The position numbers and the translations under genes were made by a program. Shown here in pieces: positions 25,795-34,914 of a DNA stretch of 64,000 bases. Numbering within the stretch: the stretch's first letter is position 1; each line of letters starts with the position of its first letter. The stretch is from CALCNS01 sp937897315 (GTDB lineage Bacteria > Bacillota > JAAYKD01), in the NCBI GenBank assembly GCA_036744005.1, contig DAINOJ010000001.1, forward strand, positions 310,001 to 374,000, given 5' to 3'. The notes beneath the pieces are model-generated. The model was not told the DNA's origin. It ran no database searches and saw only the letters and a program-made list of their open reading frames with translations.

Positions 25795-27081
25795 CTAATT
25801 CTGCTCTTCATCAGAAGTCAGTAAGCGATACATATTTCTCTTATAGGTCTCCACTCCTGGTTGGTTAAACGGATTCACCCCAAGCAAATATGCACTCATC
25901 GCGCAGGCCATCATAAAGAAATAAACAGCATAGCCAAATGTATGAGCATCGAGTCGCGAAAAGTGAAACAGGAGGGTTGGAACTCCACCTTCAGAATGTG
26001 CTTGGGTGGATGCTTCCATGGCGATCTTATTGACATAGTTTAAACCTTTACCTTCCAAATACGATAGACCGTCGGTCTCGTCTCCTAAACCTGTTATAGA
26101 CCAATCTACATCCGGCTCATCCACCCAGAGGACTGTTTCAAACATATGTCGTGGACCTTGCTGTAAGTATTGCCCCATGGAATGCAAATCTGTAGAGAAG
26201 CTTAAATTTGCTGGGAAAAGACCTTTACCATCTTTGCCCTCACTTTCGCCAAACAGTTGTTTCCACCACTCCGTAAAGTAATATAACTTCGGCTCATATT
26301 GAACCATGACTTCAATGTGTTTGTCTTCTGCCATTAGAAGATTCCTAATTACAGCATATCGATAGGCATCGTTTTTTTGTAAATCTACGTGGCGACAATC
26401 CTCAAAAGCCAAAGATGCACCTTCCAGAACATCCTCTATGTCGATACCGGCATAAGCCATGGGGAGTAAGCCAACCGGTGTTAATACAGAATATCTTCCA
26501 CCTATGTTGTCGGGAATCACAAAGGTTTTATAACCTTCTCTTTGGGCCAGCTCATATAAAGCTCCTTTTTTTGCGTCTGTCGTGACAATGATTCTGTTCG
26601 TAGCTTCATCGCCACATTGTTCCATGAGGAGCTCTCGGAAGAAACGAAAGCTTAAAGCCGATTCCAGTGTGGTGCCCGATTTTGAAATGACATTGATACA
26701 AAAATCTACTTCACCGAGTTCCTCGACCAAATCCTTTAAATATGTAGCACTCATTTGGTGCCCAGCAAAGTAGATTCTGTTCTGAAAGGTGGGGGTCAAC
26801 ATTTGTATAGCCGCCCGTGCGCCTAAATACGATCCACCGATACCAATGACAATCATGACATCGGTTTCATTTTGCAGGACCTCAGCTGTATAGAGTATCT
26901 CATCTACTTCATCCTCTTGCAATAAAACAGGTAACTGGACCCAACCTAAAAATTCGGATCCCTCTCCTCCACCCTGATGAATCCATTTATGAGCCCTACG
27001 GATTTCCAAACCTTGTGTTGATGGGATGTTATGCTTCACATTCTCCGACAAATAGGAATCATCCATTCGAACTAATTTCAT
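25795..27081 (-). CDS. pgi: Glucose-6-phosphate isomerase
   Basis: A 428-residue phosphoglucose isomerase of the shorter Bacillota type, interconverting glucose-6-phosphate and fructose-6-phosphate. Signatures include IGIGGSYLGARAA, NVISKSGTTLE with the phosphate-binding Ser/Thr residues, GGRYSVLTPVGLLP and GVNPFNQPGVETYK with the catalytic lysine region. The ATG follows GAGAGG. It is a monocistronic unit between the ECF gene promoter and the SLH block. Confidence 0.96.
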   Translation of the reverse strand: MKLVRMDDSYLSENVKHNIPSTQGLEIRRAHKWIHQGGGEGSEFLGWVQLPVLLQEDEVDEILYTAEVLQNETDVMIVIGIGGSYLGARAAIQMLTPTFQNRIYFAGHQMSATYLKDLVEELGEVDFCINVISKSGTTLESALSFRFFRELLMEQCGDEATNRIIVTTDAKKGALYELAQREGYKTFVIPDNIGGRYSVLTPVGLLPMAYAGIDIEDVLEGASLAFEDCRHVDLQKNDAYRYAVIRNLLMAEDKHIEVMVQYEPKLYYFTEWWKQLFGESEGKDGKGLFPANLSFSTDLHSMGQYLQQGPRHMFETVLWVDEPDVDWSITGLGDETDGLSYLEGKGLNYVNKIAMEASTQAHSEGGVPTLLFHFSRLDAHTFGYAVYFFMMACAMSAYLLGVNPFNQPGVETYKRNMYRLLTSDEEQN

Positions 27082-27160
27082 GAACAGTACCTCTCTTTTT
27101 ATCTATGTCGTGATTAACTCCTAGATTCGAGTTAAGAAAAAGATTCCCCTGCATGAAGTA

Positions 27161-27188
27161 CAAAAAAACAGGCCCCAAAGGACCTGTT
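27161..27188 (-). terminator. Rho-independent terminator of the first small SLH gene
   Basis: The minus strand forms an 8-bp stem (ACAGGTCC with GGGCCTGT, loop TTTG) directly followed by seven T. Confidence 0.92.
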
Positions 27189-27205
27189 CTTTGATGTGAA
27201 TGAAC

Positions 27206-27862
27206 TTACGCTCCCAATATTCGGTCAACCAGTATGGCGATTTGCGCTCTAGTGAGGATGCTCCCCGGACGGAAGGTCTTATCTTCATATCCTTTAAAGA
27301 TTCCTACTTCATAAAGTGCCGCTAACAGTCCCATATCCTCTTGGCTAAGTCCTGCAAAATCGGTAAAAGGGAAGCTTGCTGGAGTGACTTGTTTGGGTTG
27401 TATACCCAAAGCAGTAGCCAATAGACGAGCCACTTCTAAACGATTCATGTCACGATTCACAGAAGGAGTGGATTGAACTAACCCAGCTTCTACTGCTTTT
27501 TGTGTAGCTTGTTCTGGAGTATCCGATTTTGATGCAATACCCAAAACCTTAGCAAACACGGCAACACCTTCATTAAAAGACAAATTTGCATCTGGCTGAA
27601 TTTGTCCAGATGAAGTAGGAGCAAGTAAACCAGATTGCACTAAAACAGTAATGGAACCAGCATACCAATCGGTTGGTCTAACGTCTTGAATGCCTGCTTG
27701 CTGTAATTCTTGTTGAATTTGGACAACAGGTTTATTCACACCAGTTGCTGTTTGATCTGAATATACGGCTCCGGGAACGGTTGGCGAGAGACTCATGGCC
27801 ATGAGTTGCATGGGTGAAAAACAAAGGGTTAATACTAAGAGAAAACTAGTAAGCTTTTTCAT
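27206..27862 (-). CDS. Small secreted SLH-domain protein, copy 1
   Basis: A 218-residue exported protein: signal peptide at about 1-24 (MKKLTSFLLVLTLCFSP, cleaved after AMA), a conserved segment VPGAVYSDQTATGVNKPV, then about three degenerate SLH-like units, the last being FKGYEDKTFRPGSILTRAQ. SLH domains usually anchor proteins to pyruvylated wall polymers; here almost nothing but SLH-like sequence is present. It is a paralogue of the next gene (28004-28657), same length and order of motifs. The start ATG follows GAAGGAGTGG; an upstream in-frame start at 27913 is rejected because it precedes the signal peptide. Confidence 0.85.
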   Translation of the reverse strand: MKKLTSFLLVLTLCFSPMQLMAMSLSPTVPGAVYSDQTATGVNKPVVQIQQELQQAGIQDVRPTDWYAGSITVLVQSGLLAPTSSGQIQPDANLSFNEGVAVFAKVLGIASKSDTPEQATQKAVEAGLVQSTPSVNRDMNRLEVARLLATALGIQPKQVTPASFPFTDFAGLSQEDMGLLAALYEVGIFKGYEDKTFRPGSILTRAQIAILVDRILGA

Positions 27863-27958
27863 AAACCCCACTCCTTCTATTTGACTTGAGATTCTTATCT
27901 CATAACACATCATTTCAACAAAGTGTTAAAAAATCCCTTCTACATTAAGGCTGAATAC

Positions 27959-27994
27959 AAAAAAAACCATCAAGTATGAATACCTGATGGTTTT
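27959..27994 (-). terminator. Rho-independent terminator of the second small SLH gene
   Basis: A 14-bp stem with one mismatch (AAAACCATCAGGTA on the minus strand, loop TTCA) that runs into eight T. It separates the two SLH paralogues into separate transcription units. Confidence 0.92.
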
Positions 27995-28003
27995 CAAATA
28001 AAC

Positions 28004-28657
28004 TTAAGCTTGTTGCGTTAAAATACGATCGACTAACAACGCCAATTGAGCTTTGGTTAAGGTATCACTTGGACGGAAGGTGCCATCGGTGAATCCGCGG
28101 AAAATGCCAAGATCATACAATGCTTTCAAAATTCCTCTTTCTTCAGGAGAGAGAGTATTGAATTCATTAAACGGGAAGTTGGCTTGGGAAGTGACTGGAA
28201 CAACAGAAACGCCCAACGCTTTGGCAAGCATTTTGGCAACGCCTAAGCGGCTGAGGTCTTCCTGAGGTGCTGCAGTTTCTTCGACTAATCCAGCAGCCTG
28301 AGCTTTTTGTAGAGCTACTTCTGGGGTATCGGTGGAAGAAGCAATGCCCAAAACTTTAGCAAAAACGGCAACACCGGTGCTTGTGTTCAATGTAGCTTCC
28401 GGTTTGAATGAGCCATCGGCTTCAGGAGCCATAAGCCCAGTTTCCACAAGAACAGTAACAGAACCAGCAAACCAATCGGTTGGTTTCACATCTTGGATGC
28501 CAGCTAGAGCTAGTTCTTCAGTAATCTGTGCTACAGGCTTATTTGCACCAGCAGCGGTTTCATCGGAATACACCGTGCCGGGAACAGTAGCAGCAAAAAC
28601 GCTCATCTGAGAAAAAACAAGCACTGCTACGAGAAGAAATGCAAGTGTCTTTTTCAT
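28004..28657 (-). CDS. Small secreted SLH-domain protein, copy 2
   Basis: A 217-residue paralogue of the preceding protein. The signal peptide (MKKTLAFLLVAVLVFSQ, cleaved after VFA) is followed by VPGTVYSDETAAGANKPV, GIQDVKPTDWFAGSVTVL and a final SLH unit FRGFTDGTFRPSDTLTKAQ. The two proteins align over the whole length with no large gaps. A near-consensus promoter (28687-28715) and strong terminator suggest high independent expression. Function is probably structural at the cell surface; no enzymatic domain is seen. Confidence 0.87.
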   Translation of the reverse strand: MKKTLAFLLVAVLVFSQMSVFAATVPGTVYSDETAAGANKPVAQITEELALAGIQDVKPTDWFAGSVTVLVETGLMAPEADGSFKPEATLNTSTGVAVFAKVLGIASSTDTPEVALQKAQAAGLVEETAAPQEDLSRLGVAKMLAKALGVSVVPVTSQANFPFNEFNTLSPEERGILKALYDLGIFRGFTDGTFRPSDTLTKAQLALLVDRILTQQA

Positions 28658-28686
28658 GAAATTTCAACTCCTTTTTATTTTGTTTA

Positions 28687-28715
28687 ATTATAACCTTCAC
28701 CCTAGGCAAAGTCAA
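28687..28715 (-). promoter_or_regulatory. Strong SigA-type promoter of small SLH gene copy 2
   Basis: Minus strand TTGACT, exact 17-base spacer, TATAAT. The transcript would start about 20 bases before the AAGGAG ribosome binding site. Confidence 0.85.
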
Positions 28716-28793
28716 CAAGAAAAACACATAATGTGACTTCTGTCACGAAAGAATTCATTGAAATCAAACAGGTTTTACCATAAATTAACACAA

Positions 28794-30179
28794 TTATGTT
28801 AAAATCATATTATCGATAATGCTTTTCATTTCTAAATACTTAGCATTTGAAGTAACCATCCCCATCCACATTTTACCTACGAATTTCTTATTATCCTCTG
28901 CACGATTGGTCTTTTCGTTGATTAAGTACAACATCCAATCACTATGCCACTTGATATCATACATACTAGTGCTACTCTTCAGAAGGAGTTCCTCAGCTTT
29001 TTCGTAATTTGCTTGTGCTAAGTAAGATTTACCGACATATAAAGCGATGGTTTTATTGTTGGAATTTTGCTTAATGTCGAGCAAAGCGATGGCTTTTTCT
29101 AAGTAGGATCTCCCTTCTAGGTGCTCTCCTGCTTTCAATAGTACTAATGCATATTCATTATAACCTCGCGCAAGCCACTCATAGGCTTCGGAAGATTGCT
29201 TTGCCAAGGTCAAATACTTTTCTGCTAAGATGGTCGCTTCTTTGGGGTTTTCGTTATCAAAATAATACTTCATAAGAGTCTTTGCATAATCAGCATTATT
29301 GGGGGCCAACGAAAAAGCTTGATTGGCGGTTTGAAAGAGCTTGGCATTCACTTCTATTTTCTCTTTTTCTGGTTGATTTGTAGTAGTTAGCCACTGATAC
29401 ATGCTCGCTAAACTACCATAATACTTGGCTTGCTGTGGTTCCAGTTCAATCGCCTTACCGTATAACTCTTCCGCCAGAGTAGTCTGACGTTTCTTATAAG
29501 CGACTTCTGCTTGTTGGAAGAATCGCTCTGCATCCGAGATGACCTTCTTAGCCTTATTGGCATCGACAGCTTTCTTTTGAATCAACTCATCGATGAGATA
29601 GTCTGTCTTATTCTTCATCGTCGTCTTTAGCGCTTGCTTCGATATGGCCACACATCCATCCCGCATGAACTCCCCTGTTTGAACGATTAAATAATCTTCA
29701 CTGAGTAATCCGGTATCTTTGGCCTTCTCTACGGCCTTTTCGTAGGTGAAATCTTTGCTCCCGTCGTTTTCGTCCTCGTATCCTAAAGAGCGTAAGACAA
29801 AAGTAACAAACATTTGTTCACTGGCTTGGTGAGTAGAACCAAATTCCTTGTCATTCATTCCCATGGTTAACCCATTTTTGTAAGCATAGGCTACATAAGA
29901 GGTACCCCAATCGGGTACATCATTAAATGGCATACCCGCCGTCTCATTGAGAGCGTCTTGCTCCTGTCCTAATAAGCGAATCAGCATGACCAAAGCTTCT
30001 AACCGAGTTGGAGGTCTGTCTAATTCAAAACCTTTATCGGTTCCTTTGAATAAACCCAAATCCTTTAGCAAAACGGCGTCTTCTTCAAACCGAGGTACAT
30101 ATGAAGAAGCTGTTGCCGATAAGCTACCTAGTAGCAAACCGAACAGCAAGAGTAAGATCGCAAACCTCATCTTATTCAT
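28794..30179 (-). CDS. Secreted SLH-TPR protein
   Basis: A 461-residue exported protein. The signal peptide is at about 1-25, followed by two or three SLH-like units (LKDLGLFKGTDKGFELDRPPTR, then VPDWGTSYVAYAYKNGLTMG) and, from about residue 210, tetratricopeptide repeats (AEELYGKAIELEPQQAKYY and others). The last roughly 100 residues match the C-terminus of the O-antigen-ligase-like protein encoded next to it (both end in WMGMV followed by a short helix). The ATG at 30179 follows GGAGG; an earlier in-frame start at 30227 precedes the signal peptide. Likely a surface scaffold working with the neighbouring ligase. Confidence 0.82.
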   Translation of the reverse strand: MNKMRFAILLLLFGLLLGSLSATASSYVPRFEEDAVLLKDLGLFKGTDKGFELDRPPTRLEALVMLIRLLGQEQDALNETAGMPFNDVPDWGTSYVAYAYKNGLTMGMNDKEFGSTHQASEQMFVTFVLRSLGYEDENDGSKDFTYEKAVEKAKDTGLLSEDYLIVQTGEFMRDGCVAISKQALKTTMKNKTDYLIDELIQKKAVDANKAKKVISDAERFFQQAEVAYKKRQTTLAEELYGKAIELEPQQAKYYGSLASMYQWLTTTNQPEKEKIEVNAKLFQTANQAFSLAPNNADYAKTLMKYYFDNENPKEATILAEKYLTLAKQSSEAYEWLARGYNEYALVLLKAGEHLEGRSYLEKAIALLDIKQNSNNKTIALYVGKSYLAQANYEKAEELLLKSSTSMYDIKWHSDWMLYLINEKTNRAEDNKKFVGKMWMGMVTSNAKYLEMKSIIDNMILT

Positions 30180-30285
30180 AGTATTACCTCCTAATTCTAT
30201 TGTACGCCTAAATATCTCATAAGTCAACTATGTATATATTGCAATATGATAACTACGAAAGTGAAAAGTTACATAATGGTGACAA

Positions 30286-32556
30286 CTAATCTTGAAAAAC
30301 ACCATTATCAAGTATGGTTTTTAGCTCTTTATATACAGGCGTAGACTCTACCATACCCATCCAAATAATTCCTTTGTACTTCGCATTTTCTTCGCTTCTA
30401 CCCGTTTGCTGATTTAACAAATATAAAAGCCGATCAATCTCCATTTTTAGTTCCAGTGATGCACTTCGAGCAAATGTTAACCATTGTTCTGCTTGAGAGA
30501 AATCCGCAAGAGCTAACGCAGCTTTTCCAGCATAGTAAGCAACCGTTTTGTTGCTTTTTGCTGCTTCCTCTTGCATCAACTGAACTGCAGCAAGTAGATA
30601 CTCTTTTGCTTTTGCTAGGTTTCCTTCACGATAATGTTGTAGGCCACCCTCTGTGTATCCTTTTGCGACCAATTCATAGTTTGCTTTGACCAATGGTTGA
30701 ACATTGAGTAACTGCAGCGCTTGTTCAGCTGCTTTTGTATTCATATTAGCACTAAAATAAACGCTAGTCATAATACGATTATAATACGGGTAATAACGAT
30801 CGAGACGAATGGCGCGCTCTCCCTGGGCAATTGCCTTCGTCATCCATTCCTGCTTCTCTGCTTCCAGTTTGCTGGTATAAGCCATCCATGAATACAAATC
30901 GGCTAATTCCGCATGCGGCCCTGCATGGAGCGGGTCGTAACGAGCGGCTTTTTCATAAGCGGTAATCGCTTGAACGGCAACGATTTGCTTTTTAAACTCT
31001 GCTCCACGTTCCATTTGATACCCTGCCAAACTAAATGAAACACTGGCTAACCCAACAATCGTAACGAGAGCAAACATGGGCCATTGGTACATTGCTTGTG
31101 GCTGCCACAAAGGAATCTCTCCTTTGCGAGACGATACACCATATGCAGCTCCTATAGCAATCATTCCCCACAACAAATACCCCATGGAAGTAAAACTCAA
31201 GTTAAAATCAATCACGGAGTGAAGGGATAAAGCTAAGAACGCACACAATAAGGAGGCAGCTTCTACTCTGTGTTCTAAGAGCTCTTGCTTCAAACGGCCG
31301 AAAAACATGGAAGCCCCTGCCGTAAGAATGAGACCCAGAAAACTAAGTATTCCTAAAATGCCAGATTCCACAAAAATTTGCAAATAATGATTATGAACCA
31401 ACTTTGCTGCATAATACAAGACTTGCACACTTTGATACAAAGAAGCAAACCCTCCCCCACCATAGCCAAACCACCATTGGCGCTGGATGAGGGTCCAAGC
31501 TTCTTTATAGAACTCAAAACGCATGACCACCGAGTTGGTTTCCAGGTTAATATCTTGCATACGGTTTAATACATTCTTTGGAATATTGGTTAAAATGAAT
31601 TGCTTAACAACTTCAATAATGAGTGGTCCTTGTAAAACTCCCACAATGATTATAACAATGCCGGAGAGTGCCAAAACACAATACTGAGTCGGTTTCGACA
31701 TAGGGATTTTGCGCAGCAAATCAAACCCAAGCATGAGTAAAGCGGATAATACAAAACCAATAAAGATCCATATGAATGCACTCTGAGTCTGCTTTTGCTG
31801 AGCAACCGCATTGAACGTCTGCATGGTAACGACCATGGGGATGGTCATCGCCAAAACGGTGAGAAAACTCCTCATACGTGCACCCGCTGGCATGACAAAA
31901 AAGAGCACCAAAAAGACGATTGGTGGAAAGACTAAGAACACGCCACGCGAACTGGTAAAGAACAACGCCATCAGTAAGACATGACCGACTCCAGCTAGAA
32001 GGGCTTTCAACCAAATGCGTTTCCCGTTGAGAATCATCGCCATGAGAAGCAAAGCGACCAACATAAAATAAACAGCAGCTGTGTTTGCATACTGCAAGGT
32101 TGCATGGATGCGCGAGCTGTTTATGGTTGCGTAATTTCCGGTAAAAAGATGAGTGTAGCCGGCGATGCCTAGTATGGCTGCTAGAACCCCCCCTGCGGTA
32201 ATGGGAACAAAGAAAGTAGATAGGATTTCTTCTTTATGTTCACGATAATAATCGAATAAAACGAGAAATAGGAGTAAATAAACAACCACTTGCATGACGG
32301 CTTCAATATTACCTCGAATATTGACAGCTTGAACAAAGGCCAAAAGGTATGCGACCAATAATGCACCACCACAATACAGAGAACCATGGCGCAGGTAAAA
32401 AGCCTCTTTATTACTCCACTTGAGGAATAAGTAGGCGTTGCCGAGAGCCGCTAATATCGCAAAAGATAAATACATTTCAAAACCAAAGAACAAACCTCGG
32501 AACAAAGGCCCTAGCGCAAGAACCAGCACCATGGAAAAGACGATCGCTTTTTTCAC
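30286..32556 (-). CDS. O-antigen ligase/polymerase-like membrane protein with C-terminal TPR domain
   Basis: A 756-residue protein with roughly 12-14 membrane segments in the first 500 residues (Wzy_C/O-antigen ligase layout, large loop containing WWFGYGGGGFASLY and the HNHYLQIFVESGILG motif near the conserved region) and about 200 residues of TPR-like helices after the last segment. In Gram-positive bacteria such proteins are candidates for polymerising or attaching wall polysaccharides or glycosylating surface proteins. Start GTG after AAGGGG. Its C-terminus is homologous to that of the upstream-lying SLH-TPR gene's product, so the two likely share a partner or function. Confidence 0.82.
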   Translation of the reverse strand: MKKAIVFSMVLVLALGPLFRGLFFGFEMYLSFAILAALGNAYLFLKWSNKEAFYLRHGSLYCGGALLVAYLLAFVQAVNIRGNIEAVMQVVVYLLLFLVLFDYYREHKEEILSTFFVPITAGGVLAAILGIAGYTHLFTGNYATINSSRIHATLQYANTAAVYFMLVALLLMAMILNGKRIWLKALLAGVGHVLLMALFFTSSRGVFLVFPPIVFLVLFFVMPAGARMRSFLTVLAMTIPMVVTMQTFNAVAQQKQTQSAFIWIFIGFVLSALLMLGFDLLRKIPMSKPTQYCVLALSGIVIIIVGVLQGPLIIEVVKQFILTNIPKNVLNRMQDINLETNSVVMRFEFYKEAWTLIQRQWWFGYGGGGFASLYQSVQVLYYAAKLVHNHYLQIFVESGILGILSFLGLILTAGASMFFGRLKQELLEHRVEAASLLCAFLALSLHSVIDFNLSFTSMGYLLWGMIAIGAAYGVSSRKGEIPLWQPQAMYQWPMFALVTIVGLASVSFSLAGYQMERGAEFKKQIVAVQAITAYEKAARYDPLHAGPHAELADLYSWMAYTSKLEAEKQEWMTKAIAQGERAIRLDRYYPYYNRIMTSVYFSANMNTKAAEQALQLLNVQPLVKANYELVAKGYTEGGLQHYREGNLAKAKEYLLAAVQLMQEEAAKSNKTVAYYAGKAALALADFSQAEQWLTFARSASLELKMEIDRLLYLLNQQTGRSEENAKYKGIIWMGMVESTPVYKELKTILDNGVFQD

Positions 32557-32646
32557 TTTGGCACCCCTTAAAATTTGATTCCGTTCATTTCTATTTTTTA
32601 CGGAAAATATCCTGCACGTTATTCGGAGAATTGCAATTTTTTTTGT

Positions 32647-33312
32647 CTATTTGACCAAGCCATAGGTTCGGTTCACCGGCTGTACATAAATGATGCCATT
32701 TCCGGGTACATCAATTTGCATTTCCTGACGAATCGATTCTACAATGTCTTCCACCTTTTCATTTTGACTCAGGATGAGAACAATTTCTTTTTCCGGTTCA
32801 ATGTCCATGGCAAACAAGCGCGAGGTTTCATGGATTCCAGACCCTCTGGCATTGATAATGGTAGCACCCTTTGAGCCAGCTTTCACTGCGGCATCGACCA
32901 CTTCTTCTGCTTTGCCTTTGTCTACAATAACGGTTATCGCCTGATAATTCATGGTATCCTCTCCTCTGTGATTTGTTATATTATCGAAGGAGCAACTCTT
33001 GCTACCCGCAATCTTGCATACGGTTGTACTGTAAGCAATGCCATGGTTTGGTTTCTCGAAGGCCATGACAAGGGCTATTTCATCTAAGGCGTGGTAAGCC
33101 ATTTCACGTTCGGCAACCATGAGCACAACTTCTTTGCGAATATCCGCCAAACCCAAAAAATCCCATATGGAATTACGGGCTGTCCCTCTAGCTAAAAGAA
33201 CTGTACCACCGGGAAGGCCTAGTTGCTTGGCCATTTTGATGATTTTACTACCGTCACCGTGATTGACGATCACACTCATGAGTTCAATATGATGTGTTGT
33301 TGAATTATTCAT
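32647..33312 (-). CDS. Tandem PII-like signalling protein
   Basis: A 221-residue protein made of two PII-like ferredoxin-fold domains, about 8-105 and 122-221. Each has a beta strand (ELMSVIVNHGDGSKI; AITVIVDKGKAEEV), then the motif GATIINARG or GGTVLLARG at the base of the T-loop. PII proteins sense nucleotides and 2-oxoglutarate or related ligands and bind membrane transporters. Canonical glnB uridylylation residues are not evident, so it is PII-like rather than GlnB. The ATG at 33312 overlaps the DUF1538 stop by 8 bases, strongly coupling the two. Confidence 0.78.
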   Translation of the reverse strand: MNNSTTHHIELMSVIVNHGDGSKIIKMAKQLGLPGGTVLLARGTARNSIWDFLGLADIRKEVVLMVAEREMAYHALDEIALVMAFEKPNHGIAYSTTVCKIAGSKSCSFDNITNHRGEDTMNYQAITVIVDKGKAEEVVDAAVKAGSKGATIINARGSGIHETSRLFAMDIEPEKEIVLILSQNEKVEDIVESIRQEMQIDVPGNGIIYVQPVNRTYGLVK

Positions 33313-34804
33313 GGGGTAAACCATCCTTTCCGGATTTCACTTTGAAAATCATTCCTAAAATTTGCAATGCTATTAAAGGAGCCATGGCCACCATAGCAAT
33401 CACACCAAAGCCATCGATCATGACATTGGCTCCCTCTATGGCACCGGCAACCCCTTGAGAGAATGCCAAGATAAAACTGGCAGTCATAGGGCCCGAGGCT
33501 ACCCCTCCGGAGTCAAAAGCAATGCCAATAAACAATTTAGGAACAAAGTACATGAGTACAATGGCAATAAAATACCCTGGTAGCAGAAAATGCCACAATT
33601 GAAGTTGAGGTACCAGTATGCGTAGCATCGATAAAGCGACGGCTACCCCTACACCAAAAGCCAAAGCACCCATGACGAGGGATCGTTTTACGTATCCACT
33701 GGTCACATCTTCAATTTGATGAGTCAATACACTAACTGCCGGTTCAGCCAAAATCGTCACAGTTCCTAAAATGAATCCGGTAATCACCACATATGCCGGA
33801 TGCAGAAGAGCAAGCTGTGCACCCACCGAACGACCGACGTCCATAAACCCGGCATTGACCCCCAAAAGAAAAAAAACGAGTCCAACTAGAGTATAAACCA
33901 AGCCGAATAGAATGTGACGCATTTGCCGATTCGGTAGTTTCAAAGAAAAGACTTGATAAAATAAAAAGATGGTAAGAATGGGCAACAGAGCGATGATTAC
34001 TTCATGCGTTACGACAGGTAAGTACTGAATAAACGGAGTGAGAATACCCTCGTAAACTTTGCTTGCAGGCAAAGAAGCCGTTTGACTGGGATCAAAATCG
34101 GTTTGACGAATGGCTCCCATGATAAGAACACCTAAGATGGCACCACCGGAAGCAATCGCAACTAAGCCAAAACTGTCTTTTTCGGAGGCCTTACTATCTT
34201 TTTTAAGAATGGAGACACCCATGGAAAGCGCCAAGATAAAGGGAACCGTCATAGCCCCCGTCGTTGCACCCGATGAATCGAAAGCAATCGCCAATAAATC
34301 CGGTGTCACCAGTAGCGAAAAACCAAAGATCACAAGGTAGATTATGGTTAAGAGTTTAAATAAGGGAAAGTTGTAAACGATGCGAATCAGCCCTATCGCG
34401 ACTAAAGATGCGACTCCGAAAGAAACCACAAGGACCAAATTCATTTTTGTCAAAGCGGCTCCGGTCATTTGCGAAACCTGCTCTGCTAAAATATGCAAAT
34501 CGGGTTCTGCTACCGAAATAAAGAAGCCAAGAATGAGACCGGCAATAATCACAATGAGTAGTTTGTTACTTCGAGCAATGCCACGGCCCAAAGCACCACC
34601 AATCGGTGTAATACCGATATCTACGCCAAAGAGAAAAATGGTAAGGCCTACAATAACGGCGAGTGCGCCAAACAGAAAACGGTAAAACATCTCTCCGGGC
34701 AAAGGAGTCAAGGTGAAGTGCAGCAAAGTGACAATGAATGTAATGGGCAAAACGGAGCTTAACACTTCTTTAAACTTTGTCACAAGAACAGTCAAGGCAT
34801 TCAT
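33305..34804 (-). CDS. DUF1538 multi-pass membrane protein
   Basis: A 499-residue membrane protein with two homologous halves; matching motifs are AIAFDSSGATTGAMT and GIAFDSGGVASGPMT, and FLFGVDIGITPIGG and FLLGVNAGFMDVGR. Around 14 transmembrane segments are likely. DUF1538 has no assigned function; the internal repeat with conserved DSGG and AEP motifs in each half resembles an inverted-topology transporter. It overlaps the PII-like gene, which suggests a PII-gated transport protein. The start ATG follows AAAGGATGA. Confidence 0.82.
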   Translation of the reverse strand: MNALTVLVTKFKEVLSSVLPITFIVTLLHFTLTPLPGEMFYRFLFGALAVIVGLTIFLFGVDIGITPIGGALGRGIARSNKLLIVIIAGLILGFFISVAEPDLHILAEQVSQMTGAALTKMNLVLVVSFGVASLVAIGLIRIVYNFPLFKLLTIIYLVIFGFSLLVTPDLLAIAFDSSGATTGAMTVPFILALSMGVSILKKDSKASEKDSFGLVAIASGGAILGVLIMGAIRQTDFDPSQTASLPASKVYEGILTPFIQYLPVVTHEVIIALLPILTIFLFYQVFSLKLPNRQMRHILFGLVYTLVGLVFFLLGVNAGFMDVGRSVGAQLALLHPAYVVITGFILGTVTILAEPAVSVLTHQIEDVTSGYVKRSLVMGALAFGVGVAVALSMLRILVPQLQLWHFLLPGYFIAIVLMYFVPKLFIGIAFDSGGVASGPMTASFILAFSQGVAGAIEGANVMIDGFGVIAMVAMAPLIALQILGMIFKVKSGKDGLPHE

Positions 34805-34870
34805 CCTTTCTGCAAATACTTTCTATTATTAGAATTCTGCAGTTAGTAATAAATATCCTGTTCGATCTGT

Positions 34871-34912
34871 ACACAAAAAAGCGTACGAAAAAATTCGAAC
34901 GCTTTTTTGTGT
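34871..34912. terminator. Strong bidirectional terminator after the first peptide ABC operon
   Basis: A 19-base inverted repeat with a single A-A mismatch and AAAA loop, flanked by A-rich and T-rich ends on both sides, so it can end transcription in both directions. It separates the ABC operon from the DUF1538 unit. Confidence 0.92.
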
Positions 34913-34914
34913 AA

